Shown here piece by piece: positions 1 through 7,848 of a DNA stretch of 18,947 nucleotides (the stretch's first letter is position 1; each line of letters starts with the position of its first letter). The position numbers and the translations under genes were made by a program. This stretch comes from Bacteroides sp. (lineage in GTDB: Bacteria; Bacteroidota; Bacteroidia; Bacteroidales; Bacteroidaceae), in assembly GCA_019416685.1 (NCBI GenBank), contig DXWV01000051.1, positions 1-18,947 on the forward strand, given 5' to 3'. Below the pieces are notes generated by a model. It searched no databases, was not told where the DNA came from, and saw only the letters and a program-made list of their open reading frames with translations.

Positions 1-1
1 A

Positions 2-1681
2 AGAGGGTGTCCGAAAAGGGTATCCTCTTCGTTTTTTATTTTTTGTCTCTTTTTTGTGATTAATCCCACAAATTATCAAAGTATTCCTCATAAAACTCCA
101 TTTTCTACCTTTATGAGTCTTATAATTCATTCCCTCCCTCCCTTTCTTAGCCTTTTTCTGCTTGCTGATTATTTTTCCGATGTTAAATGCAATAGCCAAT
201 ATTCCGAAGTCCATGATAATCTTATCCAAGCCTTTATGCCTGAATCTCTTGTACCCTTTATTCCATTTTATTTGTCCGAAGACTGCTTCCACCTCTATCG
301 GTCTTTTGCTCCTATGGTCAAGCCCTTTTGGTGAAGTGAGCTTCTCACGTGCCAGTTGCTTGTACCGCCTTAGTTTATGGTTCACCCTGATCTCCCTGTT
401 TCCTTTCCCTTTGTGGCATTTATTCCTCAGAGGACATCCCTGACAGTTCCTGGCACGGTAAACACTTATTTCACTTTCATACCCATTATCATTGACCGCC
501 TTTGTTTTGTAGGCAAGTTCCATATGCTGTCCCATCGGACATACAAAGTAATCTTCCGGTTCGTTATAATACAAATTATCTTGTTTGGAGATATCACGTT
601 TCCATTTTTTTGTCTGTTCCACATGAAAATAATTATACTTCACATAGGCACTTATGCCGAAGCGTTCCATAAACTCATAATTCTCCTCACTTCCATATCC
701 TGCATCCGCACAGACCTCTTTCATGAACCGGTAGTATCTCATCCGGCCATACAATAGAAATGAAATCAGAGTCAACGTATCACCGGGATTGTGATAGAAG
801 GCATAGTTTGTTATGAACTGGTTTTCCGTGGATATCTGCAGATTATATCCCGGTTTAAGCTGGCCGTTCTTCATGTGGTCTTCTTTCATGCGCATAAAAG
901 TCGCATCGGGATCTGTTTTGGAATAACTGTTCCTTTCATCCATCGTTTCCAGGTGTTTCTCATATTCCTGCAGTTTGGGCAAGTACTCCTCATTAAGTTT
1001 TTTAATCTGACGAAGTTCACGTTTACTGCGGTTCTCCAGATTAATGGCATCTATCTTTTCTTTCAGGGCACGGCTGTCAATAGAAAGAGTTGATTCTTCA
1101 GGAGCATGGTTGTCACAGAGGATACCTTCATCTATTTGAGAGAGTATGCATTGAATCTTCTTTTTCAGACGCTCTTTATACTTTTCCACACTTTTGCGCC
1201 AGACGAAAGTGTAACGGTTGGCAGCCGACTCCATTTTGGTGCCGTCAATATACTGCTTTTCCAGACTGATATATCCCAAGTCAACAAGCATGAGTACAAT
1301 CTGAGTGAACAAACTGTGGATGCAACTCTTCAAACGCTTGCTACGGAAATCATTGATGGTACGGAAGTCGGGAGTGGACTTGCCCGAAAGCCACATGTAA
1401 AGGATGTTCTCCTGAAGAAGACGGGCTATCTTACGACAAGAGTACACATTGTTCAGGTAGGCGAAGAACAACACTTTCAAAAGCATGCGGGGATAATAAG
1501 CTGGACAACCACCACCTTTATAAGTGGACAACAACGGACTGATGTCAAGCTCATCAACAATCCGGTTGACAAGCCTGACCGGAGCATCCGAAGAAATATT
1601 TTCATCAAGACGGGAAGGAAATAAGGAATCCATGCCTTGAGAATACTCCTTAAATTGTATATTTGCACTATCGATTAACAT
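2..1681 (-). CDS. IS1182-family-like DDE transposase, open at the window edge
   Basis: This is the transposase of the insertion element. From ATG at 1681 the minus strand reads 560 codons with no stop down to base 2; the frame leaves the window open, so the C-terminus is not defined here. The N-terminal region (about residues 18-115) has the DUF772 pattern, including MLLKVLFFAYLNNVYSCRKI and ENILYMWLSG followed by PDFRTINDFR. Likely catalytic triad: D146 (YIDGTKMES), D326 (CADAGYGSEENYE) and E465 (PIEVEAVFGQIKWNKGYKRF). Residues 381-422 contain C381, C413, C416 and C422, as in DDE_Tnp_1_6-type proteins. A charged, helical, probably coiled segment lies around 160-250. The tail after about residue 505 is strongly basic. 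An internal ATG at codon 17 is an alternative start. Nothing suggests decay. Plus-strand open frames in this region are antisense shadows. Confidence 0.88.
   Translation of the reverse strand, partial: MLIDSANIQFKEYSQGMDSLFPSRLDENISSDAPVRLVNRIVDELDISPLLSTYKGGGCPAYYPRMLLKVLFFAYLNNVYSCRKIARLLQENILYMWLSGKSTPDFRTINDFRSKRLKSCIHSLFTQIVLMLVDLGYISLEKQYIDGTKMESAANRYTFVWRKSVEKYKERLKKKIQCILSQIDEGILCDNHAPEESTLSIDSRALKEKIDAINLENRSKRELRQIKKLNEEYLPKLQEYEKHLETMDERNSYSKTDPDATFMRMKEDHMKNGQLKPGYNLQISTENQFITNYAFYHNPGDTLTLISFLLYGRMRYYRFMKEVCADAGYGSEENYEFMERFGISAYVKYNYFHVEQTKKWKRDISKQDNLYYNEPEDYFVCPMGQHMELAYKTKAVNDNGYESEISVYRARNCQGCPLRNKCHKGKGNREIRVNHKLRRYKQLAREKLTSPKGLDHRSKRPIEVEAVFGQIKWNKGYKRFRHKGLDKIIMDFGILAIAFNIGKIISKQKKAKKGREGMNYKTHKGRKWSFMRNTLIICGINHKKETKNKKRRGYPFRTPS
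3..21 (+). repeat. Left terminal inverted repeat of the IS
   Basis: The sequence gagggtgtccgaaaagggt is the exact reverse complement of 1761-1779. The match continues imperfectly inward for a few bases (shared cctc). The transposase reading frame runs through this repeat. Confidence 0.93.
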
Positions 1682-1705
1682 GCTCTAAGATAAACATTTT
1701 AGAGC
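1682..1705 (-). promoter_or_regulatory. Small inverted repeat abutting the transposase start codon
   Basis: gctctaa (1682-1688) and ttagagc (1699-1705) are perfect inverted repeats with a 10-base loop. They end one base from the ATG (1681-1679) of the minus-strand transposase. In a transcript starting further upstream this stem would pair the region just 5' of the start codon. The role in limiting translation is inferred by analogy with other insertion sequences. Confidence 0.5.
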
Positions 1706-1710
1706 TAATA

Positions 1711-1743
1711 AAAAAGTCCGAGCTTGCGAAAGTTCGGACTTTT
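1711..1743 (-). terminator. Hairpin terminator upstream of the transposase, reading into the IS
   Basis: Arms 1712-1721 and 1734-1743 (aaaagtccga / tcggactttt) pair perfectly. A G-U pair and three further pairs extend the stem to a GCGA tetraloop (1726-1729) in the plus-sense RNA. On the minus strand the stem runs directly into a run of six T followed by ATTA, the form of an intrinsic terminator for transcripts entering the element from the right. On the plus strand only the four T of the arm follow, so it may also work weakly in that direction. It lies 30 bases upstream of the transposase ATG. Confidence 0.72.
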
Positions 1744-1760
1744 ACAAAAAAAATGAGGGC

Positions 1761-1779
1761 ACCCTTTTCGGACACCCTC
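1761..1779 (-). repeat. Right terminal inverted repeat of the IS
   Basis: The sequence acccttttcggacaccctc is the exact reverse complement of 3-21. The FecR-like reading frame resumes directly after it, with codons for Gly-Gln-Ile-Leu. Confidence 0.93.
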
Positions 1780-2095
1780 AGGACAGATTCTTAATGTGAA
1801 TACTTCAACTCTACAGGCAGAACTTACAGAATCTTCTTCGGCTCGGGATGTACTCTTGTGGATACAAGGAAAACTTGCTTTTGAGCAAACTACTTGTTTG
1901 GAAATGACGCGATGTCTTGAGCAGCACTTTGACGTCCATTTCTATTTTAAAGATGAGCGATTAAAAAAGGAGCGTTTTACTTGTGAGTTCCGTACGGATG
2001 ATAATATAGAAGATATTCTCTCTGTATTATCATTAACAAAACGTTTTCAATATAAAATAGACGGGAATAAGATTTATTTATCTGCCGGAAAATAA
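1780..2095 (+). pseudogene. C-terminal remnant of a FecR-family anti-sigma factor, cut by the IS
   Basis: Intact FecR-like proteins of Bacteroidales are inner-membrane anti-sigma factors that relay a signal from an STN-bearing SusC/TonB receptor to an ECF sigma factor. Only the C-terminal end remains. The frame emerges from the IS repeat as Gly-Gln-Ile-Leu-Asn-Val, resembling the end of the conserved PGQ stretch, and continues through LLWIQGKLAFEQ, then LEQHFDVHFYF and FTCEFRTDDNIEDILSVLSL to QYKIDGNKIYLSAGK. This matches the DUF4974 C-terminal domain. The N-terminal cytoplasmic sigma-binding part, the membrane helix and the FecR core are missing. In-frame reading upstream meets a stop at 1754-1756 inside the IS. 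A GTG at 1796 could in theory start a 99-residue peptide, but no start signal supports this. The gene's other half should lie left of the IS, beyond the window. Confidence 0.82.
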
Positions 2096-2459
2096 AAATA
2101 GATAAATTCTAAATACTTATCGATTAATAAATAGAGAGGGTATATCAAAGGAGAGATTACATTATATATGCATCTCTTTCTGATATACTCTTTTTGTCTA
2201 TTTATATCTCTCTTATTCATATTCTTTTTAGACTATTTTGAATTTTAACATTCCTTTTTTCTCTTTTCTTTTAAATTTTTCTCTTTTCTTTTAGTAACTC
2301 TGCTGTGTTAACTGTATTATTTTAGTAAAAGCGAAATTACAATCAATATAATAACCTAAAGTAGTTATAGATAATGAAAGAGATTCCATAAAAAAAATCC
2401 TGAATTGAATTTTTATATTGAGATGATTTCTTGATCTGTTAATGTTAAAAGAATACGAA
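2096..2459 (+). promoter_or_regulatory. Noncoding leader region upstream of susC-like gene, with a pyrimidine direct repeat
   Basis: These 364 bases hold no gene. After the terminator comes a very T-rich stretch containing an 18-base direct repeat, tttttctcttttctttta, at 2256-2273 and again at 2276-2293 (20-base period). The promoter of the susC operon should lie here, because the region upstream is terminated. I found no exact TAnnTTTG box; the nearest is tattttg around 2234-2240. That is compatible with an ECF-sigma promoter, whose consensus I cannot verify here. Confidence 0.5.
2134..2194 (+). terminator. Intrinsic terminator after the FecR-like remnant
   Basis: A long imperfect hairpin has an outer stem gagggtatatca / tgatatactc (about 2134-2147 with 2181-2194) and an inner stem agagat / atctct (2152-2157 with 2172-2177). 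A run of T (2191-2195) follows. Several G-U pairs make the fold better on the plus-strand RNA than on the complement, fitting a terminator for the regulator gene. Confidence 0.75.
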
Positions 2460-5400
2460 ATGAAAAAAATTACAAAGTACAAGATTAAATTCTTGTTGGG
2501 GTTCCTTTTCCTTTTTATTCCAGCCTTTTTAAGTGCATCTGCACAGAATGTACTGTTAAATCTGGATTTTACTAATGTCCCTTTGAGTAAAGTGCTGAAT
2601 GAAATAGGTCGGCAAGCTTCTCTATCAGTTGTGTATAATACTAAAGATATTAATCCCGATAGAGTCGTGACGATTAAAGCGAATCGTGAGAAATTAGGAA
2701 CTGTTATGAATCGCTTGCTTATAAACACTAGTGCATCTTTTTCTGTACGGGATAAGTATTTGGTACTCTTTACAAAAGAGATGGAAGAAGTGAAAAACGT
2801 AGCACAGCAGAATAAGCGTACAATAAAAGGAGTAGTAACGGATGAAGGTGGTGAACCTTTGATTGGAGTGAGTGTGCTGGTTAAGGGAACTACTACAGGA
2901 ACAATAACTGATATGGACGGAAATTATTCCATTGAAGTTACAAATGAAAACACATTAGAGTTCACTTATATAGGCTATCAAAAAGTAATATTACCTATTG
3001 CTGGGCGATCTTCATTTAATGTAGTGATGAAGGAAGATGCACTACAGTTGAATGAAGTAGTAGTTACTGCAATGGGTATTGAACGTAAAGAAAAATCCTT
3101 GACTTATGCTACACAGAAAGTTAGCGGAGATGAATTAACGAAGGTGCAGGATGCTAACTTTGTGAATGCTCTGCAAGGTAAGGCTTCCGGTGTAACTATT
3201 ACGCCAAGTGCCGGTGGTGCCGGTGGAGCTTCTAAAATTTTATTACGAGGAAACAAGTCTATTTTAGGTAACAATAGTCCGTTAATAGTAGTAGATGGTA
3301 TCCCAATGAATGGTAATGATGTAAACGGGCAATCAGGTTGGAGTGATGGTGCTACTTTGACTTATGCTAAAACATCTGAAGGTTCAGATCCGCTCTCATT
3401 GATTAATCCGGATGATATCGAAAGTCTGAGTATTTTGAAAGGTGCTAATGCTGCTGCTCTTTATGGTAGTGCTGCTGCCAATGGTGTGCTCATGATAACT
3501 ACTAAGAAGGGTAAAGAAGGACGTATATCAATTAATGTAACTTCCAATGCTACTTTTGAAAAACCTTTATTAACTCCTGATATACAGAATCTTTATGGCG
3601 CGGCAGTGAATTTAACAGCTAATACGCTGGGAATGGATAGCTGGGGAAAGAAAATATCGGAAATGACTCCGGACGAACTTGCCTATGAAGGTGCTCATTT
3701 ACGTAACTATGCTACAAATGATATTTCAGACTTTTTCCGTACAGGTGCCACTTTTAATAATTCAATATCCGTTAGTGCCGGTACCGAGAAAATTCGTACT
3801 TATTTTTCATATGCTAATTCACATGCCAATGGCATGATACCTAATAATACATACAATCGTAATACTTTATCATTTAGACAAAGCTATTCATTGTTTAATA
3901 AGAAGTTAAACGTAGACTTATCAATGAATTATGTACAGGCTATAACGAAAAACCGGCCGGGTGGTGGTACTGTTCTAAACCCATTGTATGATTTGTATCG
4001 TATGCCACGTAATATTGATTTGGGATATTATAAAAATAACTATAAGGTGGAAAATGGTACATGGATGTCTAACCCTCGTGGGTATTATGACAAAGGAGTG
4101 TGGGTACCAGATGGCACTGTTGAATTAAGCGGACCTAAACAACAATGGGCTTATTTTTCTCAGTCGAATAATAATCCTTATTGGCTGGTCAATGAGACGA
4201 ATGGACAAACCGAGGAAGAACGTGTATACGGAAATATTACAGCGAGTTATGAAATAATTAAAGGTTTGAAGGTACAAGGGCGTTTGAGTTTAGACCGTTC
4301 TAAATACAAAGGTAATAGCAGACGCATGGCTACTACATGGAATGCTTCAGCAATGGAGGATTATGGTATGTATGGACAAGATTTGATGTGGACTAATGAT
4401 GTATATGTAGATGCACTGTTGAGCTATAATAAGGAGATTAAGGACTTTTCTGTATCAGCTACAGCGGGATGGGTAGGACATACTTTGAAAGGTGAAACTC
4501 AAAAGATATGGACTTCTGCTACGACCTATTCTGCGATGAAAGATAAACTTCCTACTTTAATTAATTTTTTTGAACCTACAGCTTCTGCGGGAAGTCCGGG
4601 TGACAGAAGTTATTTAAAGTCTTCTAATTGGGATAAAGCTTTACTGTTTACCGGTCAGTTAGGATATAAAGAGATGGTATATTTGGAGGGTAGTTATCGT
4701 CGTGACTGGTATCGTGCCTTTAAACAATTTGCAACAAGAGGTACTCCAACTAATTATGGTTATTTTTCATTTGGGGCTAATGCACTACTTCATCGAATAA
4801 TTACCTTGCCGGAAGAAATTACTAATTTGAAGGTAAGAGCTTCTTATAGTGAGGTAGGTAACTCTATTCCTAATATCTTTTTTAATAGAACGCCTACAGA
4901 TCCTACTACAGGTACTGTAACGCCTTCTAAATATGGATATTATGAAAATCCTATACCTGAGGTGACTCGTTCATTTGAAGCCGGTTTTGATCTCTCTCTT
5001 TTCAGTAATGCTTTGAATATAGACTTGACTTACTACAATAGTGCAATGTATAATAGTTATTTTCTGAATGCCGACGGAAACGGCAAGCAAATACCGATCA
5101 ATACCGGTCGTATTCGTAATCAAGGTATTGAAACTACCGTTAGTTATGCTTTGTCTTTTGCTAAAGATTGGATGTGGAGAACTTCTGTTAATTTTTCTTA
5201 TAATTATAATAAGATTGAAAAGACATATAAGGATAATACCGGAGTACCTTCGAAAATGGAGCAACGCATTGCCGGTGGTAAAGTTGTTGTCAGATATGAC
5301 GAAGGAGGTTCTTATGGTGATTTGTATGCACAGGATTTTAAGCGTAATGATGATGGGAGTATTCGCCTTAATGCTGTAGGTAAGCCTCAATTGGATACTA

Positions 5401-5954
5401 AAAATTATATTTATTTAGGAAACATGAATTCTAAATATCAGTTAGGTTGGAGTAATACATTTTCTTATAAAGATTTCTCTTTGTATTTCTTAGTTAACGG
5501 ACGAATTGGTGGTAAAGTTATATCCTTGACAGAAGCTGAATTGGATAATAAAGGTGTGTCACAACGTACAGCAGCAGCTCGTTTAGCAGCCGAGCTTAAT
5601 CCGGAGTTAAGATGGAATGGACAGCCTGCTTTGTATATGCCTGACGGAAACTTAGCCCCAATTGAGGGATACTTTAAGGAGGTGGGTGGTAATGCCTATG
5701 GTTCACAATATGTGTATGATGCTACAAATTTTCGTATAGGAGAACTTTCTTTGGGATATACTTTCCATAATATTTTTGGAATGTCCAGAAACTTATCGCT
5801 TTCATTGATAGCACGTAACTTGTGTTTCCTTTATAAAAAAGCACCGGTTGATCCGGATATCGCTTTATCCACTCAGAACGGTTTAGGAGCATTTGATGTG
5901 TTCAATATGCCGTCAGCCCGTTCATTTGGTATCTCTCTGAAAGCTAATTTTTAA
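2460..5954 (+). CDS. SusC-like TonB-dependent outer membrane receptor with STN domain
   Basis: This is the outer-membrane transporter for the locus glycan; it works with the SusD-like lipoprotein encoded next. Counting from ATG 2460 (1164 residues), there is a signal peptide cut near A28 (FLSASA|QNV). An STN domain follows at about 29-100 (LDFTNVPLSKVLNEIGRQAS), then a carboxypeptidase-regulatory-like beta-sandwich at 121-190 (RTIKGVVTDEGGEPLIGVSV). The TonB-dependent plug spans about 200-350, with LKGANAAALYGSAAANGVLM and ITTKKGK, and a beta-barrel runs to the C-terminus with a terminal Phe (SFGISLKANF). The STN domain is the part that talks to FecR-like anti-sigma factors, which fits the remnant upstream. 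An in-frame ATG at 2442 would add six residues; 2460 gives a normal MKK signal start. Length is usual for the class. It is followed by susD-like after 27 bases. Confidence 0.96.
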   Translation: MKKITKYKIKFLLGFLFLFIPAFLSASAQNVLLNLDFTNVPLSKVLNEIGRQASLSVVYNTKDINPDRVVTIKANREKLGTVMNRLLINTSASFSVRDKYLVLFTKEMEEVKNVAQQNKRTIKGVVTDEGGEPLIGVSVLVKGTTTGTITDMDGNYSIEVTNENTLEFTYIGYQKVILPIAGRSSFNVVMKEDALQLNEVVVTAMGIERKEKSLTYATQKVSGDELTKVQDANFVNALQGKASGVTITPSAGGAGGASKILLRGNKSILGNNSPLIVVDGIPMNGNDVNGQSGWSDGATLTYAKTSEGSDPLSLINPDDIESLSILKGANAAALYGSAAANGVLMITTKKGKEGRISINVTSNATFEKPLLTPDIQNLYGAAVNLTANTLGMDSWGKKISEMTPDELAYEGAHLRNYATNDISDFFRTGATFNNSISVSAGTEKIRTYFSYANSHANGMIPNNTYNRNTLSFRQSYSLFNKKLNVDLSMNYVQAITKNRPGGGTVLNPLYDLYRMPRNIDLGYYKNNYKVENGTWMSNPRGYYDKGVWVPDGTVELSGPKQQWAYFSQSNNNPYWLVNETNGQTEEERVYGNITASYEIIKGLKVQGRLSLDRSKYKGNSRRMATTWNASAMEDYGMYGQDLMWTNDVYVDALLSYNKEIKDFSVSATAGWVGHTLKGETQKIWTSATTYSAMKDKLPTLINFFEPTASAGSPGDRSYLKSSNWDKALLFTGQLGYKEMVYLEGSYRRDWYRAFKQFATRGTPTNYGYFSFGANALLHRIITLPEEITNLKVRASYSEVGNSIPNIFFNRTPTDPTTGTVTPSKYGYYENPIPEVTRSFEAGFDLSLFSNALNIDLTYYNSAMYNSYFLNADGNGKQIPINTGRIRNQGIETTVSYALSFAKDWMWRTSVNFSYNYNKIEKTYKDNTGVPSKMEQRIAGGKVVVRYDEGGSYGDLYAQDFKRNDDGSIRLNAVGKPQLDTKNYIYLGNMNSKYQLGWSNTFSYKDFSLYFLVNGRIGGKVISLTEAELDNKGVSQRTAAARLAAELNPELRWNGQPALYMPDGNLAPIEGYFKEVGGNAYGSQYVYDATNFRIGELSLGYTFHNIFGMSRNLSLSLIARNLCFLYKKAPVDPDIALSTQNGLGAFDVFNMPSARSFGISLKANF

Positions 5955-5981
5955 AAAAACGATAATAATAAAACAACCTAT

Positions 5982-7763
5982 ATGAAGAAATATATTTTTA
6001 TAGCAGTTTGTGCAATGTTTGCTGTGGCCGGGTTGCAGTCATGTATGGATTTTGACCAACCTGGTGATGAACTGACAGGGAATGATAAGCCGGGTGAAGA
6101 TGTAATATATCATGGACAGGCTGATATCATAAATTATAAAAAAGAAATCAGTGAAAGTGGTTTTGAAGAGGCAGAGCAGGCATTGGGGGATTATTTTGGA
6201 CAGATGTTGACAGCAGAATACGCTTTGCGTGGTGGAAAGGAAGGAAAAAAACCCGTGTCTCATCAGTATCAATACCAGTATAATATTACAGTCGATAATT
6301 ATGCCGGTTATTTCTGTATACCTCATAATTTTTCTCATGGTGCTGACGGAGTGATCAATTCTACTTATTACTTCAATCAGAAATATAATGATGGAGTGAA
6401 CGGCGGATTCTTGAATGTGAAAAGTGGAGTAGTACCTATGTTGAATCATCCTAAAATAGATTCTATACCGGAACTTAAAGCAATCGGACTGTTACTTTAT
6501 GATTATGCTTCACAAGAGATGGCTGATATTTATGGGCCTTTTCCTTATATTAACTATAAAGAAAACAAGGCAACTCATCCTTATACATATGAGGATATGC
6601 GTAAGATTTATGTTACTATTGTTGACAATATAGACACTATATCTGCTTGCTTTAAACATTATGATCTACGTCCTGATTGGTATAAGAAAAAAGTACAAAA
6701 AATACTGAAGCGATATGATTATTTTACAGATGATTTTAGTATAGATACATGGGATCGTTTTGCAAACTCCTTAAAGTTACGTGTGGCGATGCATGTAGTG
6801 AAAATATTGCCGGAAAAAGCTAAGCTTTGGGCTGAAGAAGCCGTTAAAGCAGGAGTTATTGAAACAACTGCTCAAGAGGTTGCTTTGAAACCAACAGTTG
6901 CCGGATTCACACATCCGTTGGTTGAAATTAGTACTACATGGGGAGATACTCGCCTGAATGCCTCATTTGAAAGTTTGTTAGCCAGTCTGAAACATCCATA
7001 TATGGATTATCTGTATTTAAAGAACTCTTGTAGTCTGATTAATGGTAATGACCCTGCGAAAATTCTGAAACCCAATTCTCGTGTTGTAGGTTTGAGGGCT
7101 GGAAGTTATATGATTGCTGGACAAGATGAAAAGAATAATCCACACGTTGGATATTCCAAACTGACTTCCGGAGTGGAATTGGCAATGGCTCCCATGTATG
7201 TTATGAAACTTTCGGAAGTAGATTTCCTCCGTGCTGAAGGAGCTTTACGTGGTTGGGAAATGAAAGGCAGTGCCAGGGAATTTTATGAAAGAGGAATCCG
7301 TAATGCTTATTTGGAAGACCGTGGATTAGGTTCTCCGTATCTGGAAAGAGTGAATGAATATATGTCTTTAGAACAGCCTGTAGATTATACATATATAGAT
7401 CCAATAGATGATTCTAATAATATAAAAAGTGTAACTAAAATAGGGGTGAAATGGAATGAAGGTGATGATAATGAAACTAAACTGGAGAAAATTATCACTC
7501 AGAAATATATAGCTGGTTTTCCTTATTCTTACGAAGCTTGGACGGATTTGCGCCGGACCGGATATCCGAAAATATTTCCCGTATTACACCCTGATGATGG
7601 AGATGGTAGTTTGGATGATGGTGACCTGATTCGTAGAATGCCTTTCCCGGGAGAAACGAGCGCAGTGGCTCAGGATATAGCTACATCTGGTTTGGAAGCT
7701 TTGGGAGGAGCCGATAAACAAGGAACCCGTTTATGGTGGGATGTAGACGCACCCAATTTTTAA
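5982..7763 (+). CDS. SusD/RagB-like surface glycan-binding lipoprotein
   Basis: This protein would sit on the cell surface as the lid of the SusC channel and bind the glycan. The signal peptide ends in a lipobox, GLQSC, with the lipidated Cys at residue 21. Acidic residues follow it (MDFDQPGDE), in keeping with Bacteroidales surface export. The TPR-like helical core shows IGLLLYDYASQEMADIYGPF and, later, VDFLRAEGALRGW and QKYIAGFPYSYEAWTDLRRT, all typical of SusD-like proteins. At 593 residues it is within the family range. It probably belongs to a SusD-like subfamily rather than to starch-type SusD itself. It lies 27 bases after the susC-like gene, so the two are surely co-transcribed. The ligand is inferred only from the neighbouring glycosidases. 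Confidence 0.94.
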   Translation: MKKYIFIAVCAMFAVAGLQSCMDFDQPGDELTGNDKPGEDVIYHGQADIINYKKEISESGFEEAEQALGDYFGQMLTAEYALRGGKEGKKPVSHQYQYQYNITVDNYAGYFCIPHNFSHGADGVINSTYYFNQKYNDGVNGGFLNVKSGVVPMLNHPKIDSIPELKAIGLLLYDYASQEMADIYGPFPYINYKENKATHPYTYEDMRKIYVTIVDNIDTISACFKHYDLRPDWYKKKVQKILKRYDYFTDDFSIDTWDRFANSLKLRVAMHVVKILPEKAKLWAEEAVKAGVIETTAQEVALKPTVAGFTHPLVEISTTWGDTRLNASFESLLASLKHPYMDYLYLKNSCSLINGNDPAKILKPNSRVVGLRAGSYMIAGQDEKNNPHVGYSKLTSGVELAMAPMYVMKLSEVDFLRAEGALRGWEMKGSAREFYERGIRNAYLEDRGLGSPYLERVNEYMSLEQPVDYTYIDPIDDSNNIKSVTKIGVKWNEGDDNETKLEKIITQKYIAGFPYSYEAWTDLRRTGYPKIFPVLHPDDGDGSLDDGDLIRRMPFPGETSAVAQDIATSGLEALGGADKQGTRLWWDVDAPNF

Positions 7764-7776
7764 TCAGAGAAAATAA

Positions 7777-7815
7777 ACAGATATTTCTTTCTTACTTGTA
7801 GAAGGAAGTATCTGT
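7777..7815 (+). promoter_or_regulatory. Intercistronic hairpin between susD-like and GH85 genes
   Basis: Arms 7777-7792 and 7800-7815 form a 16-bp stem with a 7-base loop, including two G-U pairs that exist only in the plus-strand RNA. There is no T-run after it, so it is unlikely to be a full intrinsic terminator. It could be an RNA-stability or processing element that separates susCD levels from the enzyme downstream. Confidence 0.6.
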
Positions 7816-7848
7816 GAATTTTAACTTTCTAATAACTAATTTATTATC

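Larger units (their letters stand above)
3..1779 (-). mobile_element. Complete IS1182-family-like insertion sequence
   Basis: The element is bounded by perfect 19-bp inverted repeats (3-21 and 1761-1779) and is about 1.78 kb long. It carries one leftward transposase frame that fills nearly the whole element. A double hairpin region (1682-1743) lies between the transposase start and the right-hand repeat. The right end interrupts a FecR-like gene. Only two bases of left flank are present, so a target-site duplication cannot be tested. The family call rests on transposase architecture: a DUF772-type N-terminus, then a DDE domain with a Cys cluster. Element identity within ISfinder was not determined. 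Confidence 0.88.

Noticed and set aside
56..1624. Several plus-strand open frames of about 90-170 codons across the first 1.6 kb
   Set aside because: They lie antisense to a continuous 560-codon transposase frame with recognisable domains and a DDE triad, and their translations have no protein-like features.
1477..1668. A 63-codon minus-strand frame near the transposase N-terminus
   Set aside because: It is an out-of-frame shadow of the transposase N-terminus; the ATG at 1681 gives the real frame.
1796..2095. Treating the GTG-started 99-codon frame as a complete small gene
   Set aside because: The homology to DUF4974 continues upstream of the GTG to the IS boundary, showing a truncated larger gene and not a small native one.
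2442..2459. ATG 2442 as start of the susC-like gene
   Set aside because: It adds MLKEYE before a normal MKK signal peptide start; 2460 is the more likely start, though 2442 cannot be excluded.
7777..7815. Intrinsic terminator after the susD-like gene
   Set aside because: The stem is strong but lacks a T-tract, and the GH85 gene directly downstream has no visible promoter of its own.
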